Shown piece by piece: positions 40,030 to 48,732 of a stretch of DNA of 51,679 bases. A program made the position numbers and the translations under genes. Source of the stretch: Pseudomonas sp. CHM02 (lineage in GTDB: Bacteria > Pseudomonadota > Gammaproteobacteria > Pseudomonadales > Pseudomonadaceae). Position 1 is the first letter of the stretch; every line of letters starts with the position of its first letter. The notes below the pieces were generated by a model. That model saw only the letters and a list, made by a program, of their open reading frames with translations. It made no database searches and had not been told where the DNA came from. The stretch covers positions 1 to 51,679 of the forward strand of contig NZ_JFCA01000049.1 in the NCBI RefSeq assembly GCF_000612585.1, in the 5' to 3' direction.

Positions 40030-40844
40030 GCCTACGTAAAGGATGTCTCCGTGCCGTCGGGCTGTGCTGTTTCAGCCCCTTGGTGTTCGCTGCCGATGTG
40101 CCGGGAAGCCAGGATTTACCGGCAGTGTCCCGTCAGGTCGACTCACAGATCGTCGATTACCGTCCGGCCGAAGAGAAGGAACGCATCTACCCCATGGGCG
40201 CGATTCGCAAGATCAGCGGCCAGTTGCGGTACGAGGGCCAGGCCACCGCCCGTGGGCAAGCCACGGCGATTACCTATGAACTGCCCGCCGAACACACCTC
40301 CAGTGCAGCGTTCACCGCTACGCGCGAGGCGTTGCAGGCAAAGGGCGCGCAGTTGTTGTTCTGGTGCCAGGCCCGCGACTGTGGCGAAAGCAGCCTGTGG
40401 GCCAATGAAGTGTTCGGCAACGCCAAGCTGGTCGGCGCCGATGGCCAACAGGAATACCTGCTGCTGCGCCTGGCCGCCCCGCAGGACAATTCGTTGGTGG
40501 CGCTGTACGGCATTACCCGCGGCAATCGCCGCGCCTACCTGCATGTGGAGCAACTGGACGCCAACGCGCCGCTGGGCGACCTGTTGCCCACCTCGGCGAC
40601 CCTGCTGCGCGAGTTGAAAAGCACCGGCGAGCTGGATTTCCCCGCGCTTGGCGGCGACCCGGATGACACCTGGCTGACCCTGATTTCCCGCGGGTTGAAC
40701 CTGGATGCGACCTTGCGCGTGAGCTTGACCGGCCCGAATGCCGAAGCCTGGCGCCAGGCCTTGGTCGACAAAGGCGTGCGCGCCGCACGCATGGAAACCG
40801 GTAGCGCTGAAACCAAAGGCCTGCACCTGCATCTGATACGCTGA
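40026..40844 (+). CDS. DUF4892 domain-containing exported protein
   Basis: A 272-residue protein with an N-terminal signal peptide (LRAVGLCCFSPLVFA-ADVPGS, cleavage near residue 24), so periplasmic or outer-membrane associated. The rest matches the DUF4892 family pattern (FWCQARDCGESSLWANEVFGNAKLVG spans a conserved two-Cys section). No function is established. The ATG at 40026 lacks a ribosome site and overlaps the stop of an 18-codon leader ORF with a good one, so initiation is probably by coupling. It is followed 72 bases later by the AI-2E-type permease gene. Confidence 0.84.
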   Translation: MSLRKGCLRAVGLCCFSPLVFAADVPGSQDLPAVSRQVDSQIVDYRPAEEKERIYPMGAIRKISGQLRYEGQATARGQATAITYELPAEHTSSAAFTATREALQAKGAQLLFWCQARDCGESSLWANEVFGNAKLVGADGQQEYLLLRLAAPQDNSLVALYGITRGNRRAYLHVEQLDANAPLGDLLPTSATLLRELKSTGELDFPALGGDPDDTWLTLISRGLNLDATLRVSLTGPNAEAWRQALVDKGVRAARMETGSAETKGLHLHLIR

Positions 40845-40916
40845 CCGTTACAGGGCGAACGGACCCGTGCCGTTCGCCTAAGCTCTCTTCCTACAGCCTT
40901 CTTTCAGAGATACCCG

Positions 40917-41978
40917 ATGCTCAATAATGATCGCCTGCTGGTGCAAATCCTGCTGCTGGTGCTGTTCGGTGCCAGCTTCTGGGTGATGGCGCCGTTCTGG
41001 TCGGCGCTGTTCTGGGGCGCGGTGCTGGCCTTTGCCAGTTGGCCGCTGATGGTCCTGCTCACCCGCTGGCTGGGTGGCCGCGAATCCCTGGCAGCCGGCA
41101 TCCTCACGTTGTGCTGGATGTTGCTGGTGGCGCTGCCGCTGGTATGGCTGGGCTTTAACCTTGCGGACCATGTGCGCGATGCCACGGCCTTGATCAAGGA
41201 TATCCAGGTCGATGGCTTGCCGGAGGCGCCCACCTGGCTTGGCTCGATCCCGTTTGTCGGCGAACGGCTGGTGGGGATGTGGGACAGCATCGATCAACAG
41301 GGCGCGGCCTTGATGGTCAGCATCAAGCCGTACCTGGGACAAGTCGGCAATTGGCTGCTGGCGCGCAGTGCGCAGATCGGCGGTGGCATCCTGGAGCTGA
41401 CCCTGAGCCTGGTCTTCGTGTTCTTTTTCTATCGGGACGGGCCGCGCCTGGCGATGTTCGTCCACCGCCTGCTGGAGCGCTTGATCGGCGACCGCGCCGG
41501 CTACTACATCGAACTGGTGGCGGGGACGGTACAACGGGTGGTCAACGGCGTGATCGGCACTGCCGCCGCCCAGGCCGTGCTGGCGCTGATCGGCTTCCTG
41601 ATCGCCGGCGTGCCGGGTGCGCTGGTGCTGGGCATCGTCACCTTCCTGCTCAGCCTGATTCCCATGGGCCCGCCCCTGGTGTGGATCCCGGCCACGGCCT
41701 GGCTGGCCTGGAAAGGCGACTACACCTACGCGGTGTTCCTCGGCGTGTGGGGCACGTTCATCATCAGTGGCGTGGACAACGTGCTCAAGCCCTACCTGAT
41801 CAGCCGTGGCGGCAACCTGCCGTTGGTGATCGTGCTGCTCGGCGTGTTCGGCGGCTTGATTGCGTTTGGTTTCATCGGCCTGTTCATCGGCCCGACGTTG
41901 CTGGCGGTGGCCTACAGCCTATTGATGGATTGGAGCGCGACCCAGGCCCAGGGACGCCGCGAAGACAAACCGCTGTAA
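40917..41978 (+). CDS. AI-2E family transporter
   Basis: A 353-residue inner-membrane protein of the AI-2E (PerM/TqsA/YdiK) family. Family members export quorum-signal AI-2 or act as ion/proton exchangers; the substrate here is unknown. Hydrophobic segments at the N-terminus (about residues 8-60), then near 63-85, 155-175, 210-260 and 270-340 give the usual eight helices. The family feature LSLIPMGPPLVWIPATAWLAW (about 240) contains the conserved Pro-Gly-Pro-type loop. It is the last plus-strand gene before the convergent two-component system. Confidence 0.88.
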   Translation: MLNNDRLLVQILLLVLFGASFWVMAPFWSALFWGAVLAFASWPLMVLLTRWLGGRESLAAGILTLCWMLLVALPLVWLGFNLADHVRDATALIKDIQVDGLPEAPTWLGSIPFVGERLVGMWDSIDQQGAALMVSIKPYLGQVGNWLLARSAQIGGGILELTLSLVFVFFFYRDGPRLAMFVHRLLERLIGDRAGYYIELVAGTVQRVVNGVIGTAAAQAVLALIGFLIAGVPGALVLGIVTFLLSLIPMGPPLVWIPATAWLAWKGDYTYAVFLGVWGTFIISGVDNVLKPYLISRGGNLPLVIVLLGVFGGLIAFGFIGLFIGPTLLAVAYSLLMDWSATQAQGRREDKPL

Positions 41979-42009
41979 AGGTTATTTTGCGGCCAAATGG
42001 GGGGCTTGC

Positions 42010-42060
42010 TGTGGTGAGCAGGCTTGCCCTGCGCTGGGCCGCGAAGCGGCCCCACCGGAT
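42010..42060. repeat. GC-rich hairpin between convergent genes
   Basis: GGGCCGC-GAA-GCGGCCC (42038-42054) forms a stem of 7 bp with a 3-base loop, preceded by a GAGCAGGCTTGCCCTGCGC segment that can also fold. There is no T run. It may be an extragenic repeat of another class, or a terminator aid for the convergent AI-2E and sensor-kinase genes. Confidence 0.45.
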
Positions 42061-42141
42061 CCTCAGCGAACCCGTCGGCAGAAAGTCGAATCGTCGCACC
42101 GCCCCCCCAGCAAGCCTGCGCCTGCATTGAGATGGGGAGGC

Positions 42142-43176
42142 TCAGGCGCGGGGCAACCACATCACCGCAGTCAAGCCACCGCCTGGGGTTTCCTCGAGTT
42201 CCAGTCGACCGCCGAGGCGTTCCGCTGCTTCCTTGGATATCGTCATGCCCAGGCCGACCCCGCCAGAGTTGCGATTGCGTGAACCCTCCAGTCGATAGAA
42301 CGGTTCGAATACAGCCTCACGTTTGTCAGCGGCAATGCCGGGACCGTGGTCGATCACGCGGATGATCAGGGCCTCGCGGCTGTCCGTCAGCTCGATGCGT
42401 GCCGCTCCGGCATAGCGCAAGGCGTTGTCGATCAGGTTGTTGAGGCACGAACGCAAGGCCATCGGCTGCACTTGCAGCGGTGCGCAGGTCCCGGCGAATT
42501 GCACATCGGAGCCCTGGTCCTGGGCGTTTTCGCTCATCGACTCGACCAGCGCCTGCACGTCCAGCCAATGCCGGGTTTCGCCGGTGCGCTGCTCGTGCAG
42601 GTAGCTCAGAGTGGCGTCGAGCATGCCGATCATGTCGTCGAGGTCTTGGCGCATCTGGCCCTGCAGCTTGGTGTCTTCGATCTGCTCCAGGCGCAGCTTG
42701 AGGCGTGACAGCGGCGTGCGCAGGTCGTGGGAGACCGCACCGAGCATGCGTGCGCGCTGGCTGACCTGTTCGCGGATACGCCGCTGCATCAGGTTGAAGG
42801 TCGATGCTGCCTGCTGTGCCTCCCGCGGTCCGGACTCGTCAAGGGGCGGGCTGTCGAGGTCCAGGCTCAGGCGTTCGGCGGCTTCACTCAGGCGTTGGAT
42901 CGGCCGGCTCAGCAGCTTGGCGCCGTACCAGGCCGCAATGATCAGCGAGATGAACTGGAACGTCAGCGGCACCACCGGGCCACCAAACCACGGTCGCTTG
43001 TGCTTGGGCAGGGGCTTCATCGTGCCGTCAGGCTGTTCGACAAAGGTTTCCTGTGGCGGCGGCGGGGGCGGGCCGTAATAGCGAAACCAGGAGATTGCCA
43101 GCACGTGGGCCAGCACAATGGCCACCAGCAACACGCCAAACAGTCGACCGAACAGCGTGTTGAAGGCGTTGCGCAT
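42142..43176 (-). CDS. two-component sensor histidine kinase
   Basis: A 344-residue membrane kinase. TM1 (about residues 10-30) and TM2 (about 69-87) bound a short periplasmic loop of about 40 residues that starts with a run of six Pro (36-41). HAMP is at about 88-142, the phosphoacceptor His in GAVSHDLRTPLSRL (about 149), and the ATPase domain has DHGPGIA and GGVGLGMTI. The loop is too small for a classical sensor domain, so the signal may be in the membrane or an accessory protein. The response-regulator gene overlaps its start by one base. By position near pyrF it corresponds to PA2882-type systems of P. aeruginosa, from memory. Confidence 0.92.
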   Translation of the reverse strand: MRNAFNTLFGRLFGVLLVAIVLAHVLAISWFRYYGPPPPPPQETFVEQPDGTMKPLPKHKRPWFGGPVVPLTFQFISLIIAAWYGAKLLSRPIQRLSEAAERLSLDLDSPPLDESGPREAQQAASTFNLMQRRIREQVSQRARMLGAVSHDLRTPLSRLKLRLEQIEDTKLQGQMRQDLDDMIGMLDATLSYLHEQRTGETRHWLDVQALVESMSENAQDQGSDVQFAGTCAPLQVQPMALRSCLNNLIDNALRYAGAARIELTDSREALIIRVIDHGPGIAADKREAVFEPFYRLEGSRNRNSGGVGLGMTISKEAAERLGGRLELEETPGGGLTAVMWLPRA

Positions 43177-43940
43177 CAGCCAATATCCCGGGCGTCGAAC
43201 AGGTAACCTTCGCCGCGCACGGTCTTGATCAACTGCGGCGCCTTCGGATCATCCCCGAGTTTTTGCCGCAGGCGCGAGACCAGCAAGTCGATGCTGCGAT
43301 CAAAGGCTTCGATGGAGCGGCCACGGGCGGCATCCAGCAACTGCTCGCGGCTCAGCACCCGGCGCGGGCGCTCGATAAATACCCAGAGCAGGCGGAATTC
43401 CGCGTTGGACAGCGGCACTACCAGGCCATCGTCGGCCACCAGCTGGCGCAGCACGCTATTGAGGCGCCAGTTGTCGAAGCGGATATTGGCGCGCTGTTCG
43501 GTGCGGTCGTCACGCACGCGGCGCAGGATGGTCTGGATGCGTGCTACCAGTTCACGCGGCTCGAAGGGCTTGGACATGTAATCGTCGGCGCCCAGTTCCA
43601 GGCCGATGATACGGTCGGTGGGTTCGCAGCGGGCGGTGAGCATCAGGATCGGGATATCCGATTCCGCGCGCAGCCAGCGGCACAGCGACAGGCCGTCTTC
43701 GCCCGGCAGCATCAGGTCGAGCACCACCACGTCAAAGGTTTCGGCTTGCATGGCCTGGCGCATCGCGGTGCCGTCGGTGACACCGGTGGCGAGAATACTG
43801 AAGCGGGCCAGGTAGTCGATCAGCAGTTCGCGGATCGGCACATCGTCGTCAACGATGAGCGCACGGGTGTTCCAGCGTTTCTCGTCGGCGATCACCGCGC
43901 CTTTTTGCTCATCGTTCATAAAGACGGAAGGGGTATGCAT
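43176..43940 (-). CDS. OmpR-family response regulator
   Basis: A 254-residue response regulator. The receiver domain (about residues 27-140) has the acidic pair in ALIVDDDVPIRELL, phospho-acceptor Asp in VVLDLMLPGEDGL (about 75) and Lys in DYMSKPFEPREL. The OmpR/PhoB winged helix (about 155-250) shows LSNAEFRLLWVFIE and DRSIDLLVSRLRQKLGDD. The N-terminus carries about 25 residues before the receiver. ATG 43940 or ATG 43919 are both possible and neither has a clear ribosome site. Its stop shares a base with the sensor gene's start. Targets are unknown. Confidence 0.92.
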   Translation of the reverse strand: MHTPSVFMNDEQKGAVIADEKRWNTRALIVDDDVPIRELLIDYLARFSILATGVTDGTAMRQAMQAETFDVVVLDLMLPGEDGLSLCRWLRAESDIPILMLTARCEPTDRIIGLELGADDYMSKPFEPRELVARIQTILRRVRDDRTEQRANIRFDNWRLNSVLRQLVADDGLVVPLSNAEFRLLWVFIERPRRVLSREQLLDAARGRSIEAFDRSIDLLVSRLRQKLGDDPKAPQLIKTVRGEGYLFDARDIG

Positions 43941-44199
43941 AATGCGATCATCTGCCCTGTTGTTGCGGTCAGCATAGGCGCCCAGCCCCATGGCTGGAAG
44001 TGCTGGTCGGTGGGTCGTGCGAGCGAGGCTAGCCGTGGGGCGTGTTGGGGGCATGTCGTGAATGTATCAGCTTTGAAACAATTTCCCGAAATGCCCGCCT
44101 GATGCCGGTTGGTCAGTATTTACCGATCATCGGATCCCGCAACGGCGCTGCTTGCGCTACAATCCGCGCCGATTTCGACTTGCCTGAGAGCCCATTCCA

Positions 44200-44898
44200 A
44201 TGTCCGTCTGCCAGACTCCTATCATCGTCGCCCTGGATTACCCCACTCGTGACGCCGCACTGAAGCTGGCTGACCAGTTGGACCCGAAGCTTTGCCGGGT
44301 CAAGGTCGGCAAGGAACTGTTCACCAGCTGCGCCGCGGAAATCATCGGCACCCTGCGCGAGAAAGGTTTCGAGGTGTTCCTCGACCTGAAATTCCACGAT
44401 ATCCCGAATACCACCGCGATGGCGGTCAAGGCTGCCGCCGAAATGGGCGTGTGGATGGTCAATGTGCACTGCTCCGGTGGCCTGCGCATGATGTCGGCCT
44501 GCCGTGACGTGCTGGAGCAGCGCAGCGGCCCGAAACCGCTGCTGATCGGTGTGACCGTACTCACCAGCATGGAGCGCGAGGACCTGGCTGGTATCGGTCT
44601 GGATATCGAGCCCCAGGAACAGGTGTTGCGCCTGGCTGCCCTGGCGCAGAAAGCCGGCCTCGATGGCCTGGTGTGCTCGGCGCTGGAAGCCCAGGCCTTG
44701 AAAACCGCGCATCCGTCGTTGCAACTGGTGACCCCGGGGATCCGTCCGGCGGGCAGTGCCCAGGATGACCAGCGCCGCATCCTGACCCCGCGCCAGGCTC
44801 TGGACGCGGGTTCCGATTACCTGGTGATCGGCCGTCCGATCAGCCAGGCGGCCGATCCGGCCAAGGCGTTGGCGGCAGTCGTTGCCGAGATCGCCTGA
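44200..44898 (+). CDS. pyrF: orotidine-5'-phosphate decarboxylase
   Basis: A 232-residue cytosolic TIM-barrel enzyme converting OMP to UMP, the last step of de novo pyrimidine synthesis. The active-site Asp-Lys array is visible in VFLDLKFHDIPNTT (about residues 60-73). The N-terminal PIIVALDYPTRDAAL and C-terminal TPGIRPAGSAQDDQRR and GRPISQAADP (phosphate-binding Arg) are family features. A TACAAT -10-like hexamer (44158-44163) lies 36 bases upstream of the start. It is followed by a REP pair and a convergent oxidoreductase gene. Confidence 0.97.
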   Translation: MSVCQTPIIVALDYPTRDAALKLADQLDPKLCRVKVGKELFTSCAAEIIGTLREKGFEVFLDLKFHDIPNTTAMAVKAAAEMGVWMVNVHCSGGLRMMSACRDVLEQRSGPKPLLIGVTVLTSMEREDLAGIGLDIEPQEQVLRLAALAQKAGLDGLVCSALEAQALKTAHPSLQLVTPGIRPAGSAQDDQRRILTPRQALDAGSDYLVIGRPISQAADPAKALAAVVAEIA

Positions 44899-44909
44899 AC
44901 AACACCCCC

Positions 44910-44993
44910 TGTAGGAGCCGGCTTGCCGGCGATAGCGGTTTTGAGATCAACGCAAGACTCAAGGGCCTCATCGCCGGCAAGCCGGCTCCTACA
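44910..44993. repeat. REP pair (REPIN) after pyrF
   Basis: TGTAGGAGC-CGGCTTGCCGGCGAT faces ATCGCCGGCAAGCCGGCTCC-TACA across about 36 bases; the units are exact reverse complements. It separates the convergent pyrF and oxidoreductase genes, and no other terminator is obvious there. Confidence 0.9.
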
Positions 44994-45004
44994 TAAGTTG
45001 GGTG

Positions 45005-46012
45005 TCAGTTGACCTTCAGTACCAACTTGCCAAAGTTCTCGCCGTTGAACAGCTTCATCAGCGTCTCCGGGAACGTCTCCAGCCCCTCCACGATGTCTTC
45101 CTTGCTCTTGAGTTTGCCCTGGGCCATCCAGCCGGCCATTTCCTGCCCGGCAGCGGCAAAGCCTGCAGCGTGATCCATCACCACAAAGCCTTCCATGCGT
45201 GCGCGATTGACCAGCAATGACAAGTAGTTGGCCGGACCCTTCACGGCTTCCTTGTTGTTGTATTGGCTGATGGCACCGCAGATCACCACGCGGGCCTTCA
45301 GTGCCAGGCGGCTGAGCACCGCGTCGAGAATATCGCCGCCGACGTTATCGAAATACACATCTACGCCCTTGGGGCACTCGCGCTTGAGCGCAGCGGGCAC
45401 GTCTTCGCTCTTGTAGTCGATGGCGGCGTCGAAGCCCAGTTCATCCACCAGGAACTTGCACTTGTCTGCGCCGCCGGCAAGGCCCACCACGCGGCAGCCT
45501 TTGAGCTTGGCGATCTGCCCGGCGATGCTGCCTACGGCACCGGCCGCGCCAGAGATCACCACGGTTTCGCCGGCCTTGGGCGCACCGGTGTCTAGCAGGG
45601 CGAAATAGGCCGTCATGCCGGTCATGCCCAAGGCAGACAAGTAAAGGGGCAGGGGCGCCAGCTTCGGATCCACCTTGTAGAAACCCCGTGGCTCGCCCAG
45701 AAAGTAGTCCTGCACGCCCAAGGCGCCATTGACGTAGTCCCCGACCGCGAATTTAGGGGTGTTCGAAGCAATCACCTTGCCCACACCCAATGCACGCATC
45801 ACTTCACCGATGCCGACCGGCGGAATATAGGACTTGCCTTCATTCATCCAGCCACGCATGGCCGGGTCGAGGGACAGGTATTCATTGCGCACCAGCACTT
45901 GGCCGTCCTGGGGCGTGCCCACGGGCACTTCCTGGTAGGTGAAGGTGTCCCGGGTGGCCGCGCCGACCGGGCGCTTGGCGAGCAGGAATTGGCGGTTGGT
46001 CTGGGCGGTCAT
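45005..46012 (-). CDS. zinc-independent NADP-dependent oxidoreductase (MDR family)
   Basis: A 335-residue medium-chain reductase of the leukotriene-B4 12-hydroxydehydrogenase / CurA-like group that reduces activated double bonds with NADPH. The nucleotide-binding motif VISGAAGAVGSIAGQIAKL is at about residues 148-166, and GLAGGADKCKFL follows. No zinc-binding Cys/His set is present. The N-terminal NRQFLLAKRPVG and DPAMRGWMNE are typical. The ATG at 46012 gives the canonical length; an upstream in-frame extension of 45 codons lies in the promoter region. Divergent from the SDR gene across 228 bases. Confidence 0.92.
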   Translation of the reverse strand: MTAQTNRQFLLAKRPVGAATRDTFTYQEVPVGTPQDGQVLVRNEYLSLDPAMRGWMNEGKSYIPPVGIGEVMRALGVGKVIASNTPKFAVGDYVNGALGVQDYFLGEPRGFYKVDPKLAPLPLYLSALGMTGMTAYFALLDTGAPKAGETVVISGAAGAVGSIAGQIAKLKGCRVVGLAGGADKCKFLVDELGFDAAIDYKSEDVPAALKRECPKGVDVYFDNVGGDILDAVLSRLALKARVVICGAISQYNNKEAVKGPANYLSLLVNRARMEGFVVMDHAAGFAAAGQEMAGWMAQGKLKSKEDIVEGLETFPETLMKLFNGENFGKLVLKVN

Positions 46013-46240
46013 GGCAGCGACTCTTCTGGAAATGGACCTGAAGTGATAGACCTTGAACGGGCAGGGAGCAAGGTTCACCGAGGGCGCGAATGCCGGTCGA
46101 TAGGCCGTGTTGATAGTCCCACCGTGCCTGTTATCACTGCGATTCATGCAGCCTCAACCGGCCTTCTGATAGTGCTGACGCGCCCGGCGCAGCGTTGGCT
46201 AGACTCGGACCACCGCTATTTTTCCCACAGGACATCTTCC

Positions 46241-47002
46241 ATGAGCATGACGTTTTCCGGCCAGGTCGCCCTGGTGACTGGCGCCGCCGCCGGTATTGGC
46301 CGCGCCACCGCGCTGGCGTTCGCCGCCGAAGGCTTGAAAGTAGTGGTCGCCGACCTGGACGCAGCGGGCGGCGAAGGCACCGTTGCGCTGATCCACCAGG
46401 CGGGCGGCGAAGCGTTGTTCGTGCGCTGCAACGTCACGCTGGAGGCGGATGTGCAGCAATTGATGGCCCAGACCATTGCCGCCTATGGTCGCCTGGACTA
46501 CGCCTTCAATAACGCCGGGATCGAGATTGAGAAGGGCAAGCTGGCAGACGGCAGCCTGGATGAGTTCGACGCCATCATGGGTGTCAACGTCAAAGGCGTG
46601 TGGTTGTGCATGAAGCACCAATTGCCGCTGCTGCTGGCCCAAGGTGGTGGGGCGATCGTCAACACCGCGTCAGTCGCGGGGTTGGGCGCGGCGCCGAAGA
46701 TGAGCATTTATGCCGCGTCCAAGCACGCGGTGATCGGCCTGACCAAATCGGCGGCGATCGAGTATGCGAAGAAGAAAATCCGTGTCAACGCGGTCTGCCC
46801 GGCCGTGATCGATACCGACATGTTCCGGCGTGCCTATGAGGCCGACCCACGCAAGGCCGAATTCGCCGCCGCGATGCACCCGGTCGGGCGCATTGGCAAG
46901 GTCGAGGAAATCGCCAGTGCGGTGCTGTACCTGTGCAGCGACGGTGCGGCCTTTACCACGGGCCAAGCCTTGGCCGTGGACGGTGGTGCGACGGCTATCT
47001 AG
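46241..47002 (+). CDS. SDR family oxidoreductase
   Basis: A 253-residue classical short-chain dehydrogenase/reductase. Visible are the cofactor motif TGAAAGIGRA (residues about 13-22), Asp in VVADLD (suggesting NAD preference), the NNAG motif (about 90), catalytic Ser in NTASVAG and YAASKHA with the Tyr-Lys pair (about 157-161). The C-terminal GQALAVDGG ending is typical. Substrate unknown. The ATG at 46241 gives the standard length; the upstream extension is noncoding. It is 203 bases from the MocR-type regulator on the same strand, a possible target of it. Confidence 0.93.
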   Translation: MSMTFSGQVALVTGAAAGIGRATALAFAAEGLKVVVADLDAAGGEGTVALIHQAGGEALFVRCNVTLEADVQQLMAQTIAAYGRLDYAFNNAGIEIEKGKLADGSLDEFDAIMGVNVKGVWLCMKHQLPLLLAQGGGAIVNTASVAGLGAAPKMSIYAASKHAVIGLTKSAAIEYAKKKIRVNAVCPAVIDTDMFRRAYEADPRKAEFAAAMHPVGRIGKVEEIASAVLYLCSDGAAFTTGQALAVDGGATAI

Positions 47003-47162
47003 GACCTCAGGACACCCTCCATTCGAAAAGGTTTGGGGGGCTGTGGGGCGTTTCCACCGCTGGCAGTGTGCCCTGTCAGAATGTGTATCACTAGGTAAAT
47101 AATCCAATAAAATCAATACTTTAATAACTATTGGCGAGCGGTCGTCGTGGGCTTCTGTGCTT

Positions 47163-47191
47163 AACTGTCCCGGGTTGAATAACAGACAGTT
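47163..47191 (+). promoter_or_regulatory. inverted repeat in front of the MocR-type gene
   Basis: AACTGTC (47163-47169) and GACAGTT (47185-47191) are perfect complements 15 bases apart, ending 14 bases before the regulator start. This is a plausible autoregulatory site. The A/T-rich stretch just upstream (about 47095-47132) would suit a promoter. Confidence 0.4.
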
Positions 47192-47205
47192 GAAGTGAGT
47201 GGCGC

Positions 47206-48618
47206 ATGGATTTAGGGATCGATCGACAAGCCCTTGTACCGGTGGTGCAGCAAATCATCAGCGCAGTGGCGCAATGGATTCGCACGAGTGGGGCGAGCCC
47301 TGGCACACGCTTGCCCTCCGTTCGACAGGTGGCCCTCGATAACCTGCTCAGCCAGTCCAGCGTGATCGAGGCGTTCGAGCGGTTGGTCGCCCAGGGCCTG
47401 CTGGTTGCAAAACCGGGATCGGGTTTCAGCGTGGCCCAGCCGCCGACTGTGCAGGAAGGCCAATGGTACGAAGGTGCCGAGCGGGATTGGGGGGCTTTCG
47501 CCGATAACCCATTGGGTGAGCTGAAACTGGGCTGCGGCTGGTTGCCGGATGCCTGGCGGGAAAGCGATGACATCAGTTATGCGATTCGCGAAGTCACCCG
47601 CACCGACACCGCCGGCCTGTTCAACTACAGCACCCCCTTGGGGCTGCCGGCGTTGCGCGAGCAATTGCTCAAGCGCCTGACCCAGGCGCGCATTGCCACC
47701 CACCTGGACCGTATCCTCACCACGGCGGGGGCCAGTCACGCCCAGGACCTGCTGATACGCACACTGCTCAAGGCCGGCGATTGCGTGGTGGTCGAAACGC
47801 CGGGGTACGGCAACCTCTATCGACAACTGGCATTCCACGGTGTGCAACTGCTGGAGGTGCCGCGCACGCACGGTGGCCCGGACATCGCGGCGCTGGAGGC
47901 GTTGCTGCAACAGCATCGGCCCAGGTGCCTGTTCATCAACAGCCTGTACCACAACCCCACTGGCTCCAGCCTGTGTCGCACGGTGGCCGAGCGTTTGCTG
48001 GAGCTGGCGCGTCGCGAGAACTTTCTGATCATCGAAGAGGATGTCTTCGGCGACCTGCAACATGCCAGTTGTACGCGGCTTTCGGCGTTGCCCCATGACG
48101 ACCGGGTGATCTACGTTTCGAGCTTTTCCAAGACCCTGAGCAGCGCCTTGCGTGTGGGGTATCTGAGCGCCAGCGTGGCGATCATCGCGCAATTGGCCAG
48201 CCTCAAGACCTTGACCGGTTTCGGCACCTCGCGGTTTGCCGAGGCGGTGGTGGCCACGCTGCTGGCCAATGGCACCTATCGCAAGTGGGTGCAGCGCCTG
48301 CGCAAGCGGCTGAGTACGCAAATGGCCGCGACGCTGCAGGTGCTTGAGGACGAGGAGTGGGAGGTGTTCACCACGCCGGCGGGCGGGATGTTCGTGTGGG
48401 CGCGGCCGGGCGTGGGGGACCGGTCGCGGTTGCAGGCATGTGCACGGCGGCTCGGCGTTTTGCTGTCGCCGGGAGCACTGTTCAGTCCAACCAATGTGCC
48501 CAGTGAGTGGCTGCGCATCAATGTGGCCTATGCTGATGATCAACGGGCCTTGGCGTTGTTCCGGGCCATGGGGCCCGCCAGATCGACCTCGACCATTCTG
48601 AAAACGACGAGCGTGTAG
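47206..48618 (+). CDS. MocR-type (GntR/aminotransferase) transcriptional regulator
   Basis: A 470-residue fusion of a GntR winged helix (about residues 10-80; GTRLPSVRQVALDNLLSQSS, GLLVAKPGSGFSV) to a fold-type-I aminotransferase domain (about 110-460). The PLP-binding Lys lies in VSSFSKTLSSALRVGY, and other PLP contacts are visible in NPTGSSL and EEDVFGDL. Such proteins use PLP or an amino-compound adduct as effector. The effector and targets are unknown; candidates are the neighbouring SDR and chemoreceptor genes. The ATG at 47206 follows GTGAGTGG, a weak ribosome site. Confidence 0.93.
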   Translation: MDLGIDRQALVPVVQQIISAVAQWIRTSGASPGTRLPSVRQVALDNLLSQSSVIEAFERLVAQGLLVAKPGSGFSVAQPPTVQEGQWYEGAERDWGAFADNPLGELKLGCGWLPDAWRESDDISYAIREVTRTDTAGLFNYSTPLGLPALREQLLKRLTQARIATHLDRILTTAGASHAQDLLIRTLLKAGDCVVVETPGYGNLYRQLAFHGVQLLEVPRTHGGPDIAALEALLQQHRPRCLFINSLYHNPTGSSLCRTVAERLLELARRENFLIIEEDVFGDLQHASCTRLSALPHDDRVIYVSSFSKTLSSALRVGYLSASVAIIAQLASLKTLTGFGTSRFAEAVVATLLANGTYRKWVQRLRKRLSTQMAATLQVLEDEEWEVFTTPAGGMFVWARPGVGDRSRLQACARRLGVLLSPGALFSPTNVPSEWLRINVAYADDQRALALFRAMGPARSTSTILKTTSV

Positions 48619-48732
48619 CTTTTTGCCATTATTGTGGCGCCAACGACTTGTGTTCAGTGCCTTGTGGTTGCGAATCTCGCCTATGTAAACCGGGCTTGAT
48701 GGCATCTGCCATTGCAAGAGGATTGAAGTGCA

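Noticed and set aside
2342..44993. Repeated palindromes spaced along the window, considered as CRISPR or attachment sites.
   Set aside because: They occur as single inverted pairs at gene ends, with no regular spacers, no cas genes and no integrase. REP/REPIN explains them.
45899..46240. Extended N-terminus of the SDR protein.
   Set aside because: It overlaps the divergent oxidoreductase gene and promoter region; the ATG at 46241 gives the standard SDR length.
48619..48732. Sigma-28 promoter in front of the HBM chemoreceptor.
   Set aside because: I found no GCCGATA-like -10 in this gap, in contrast to the other chemoreceptor.
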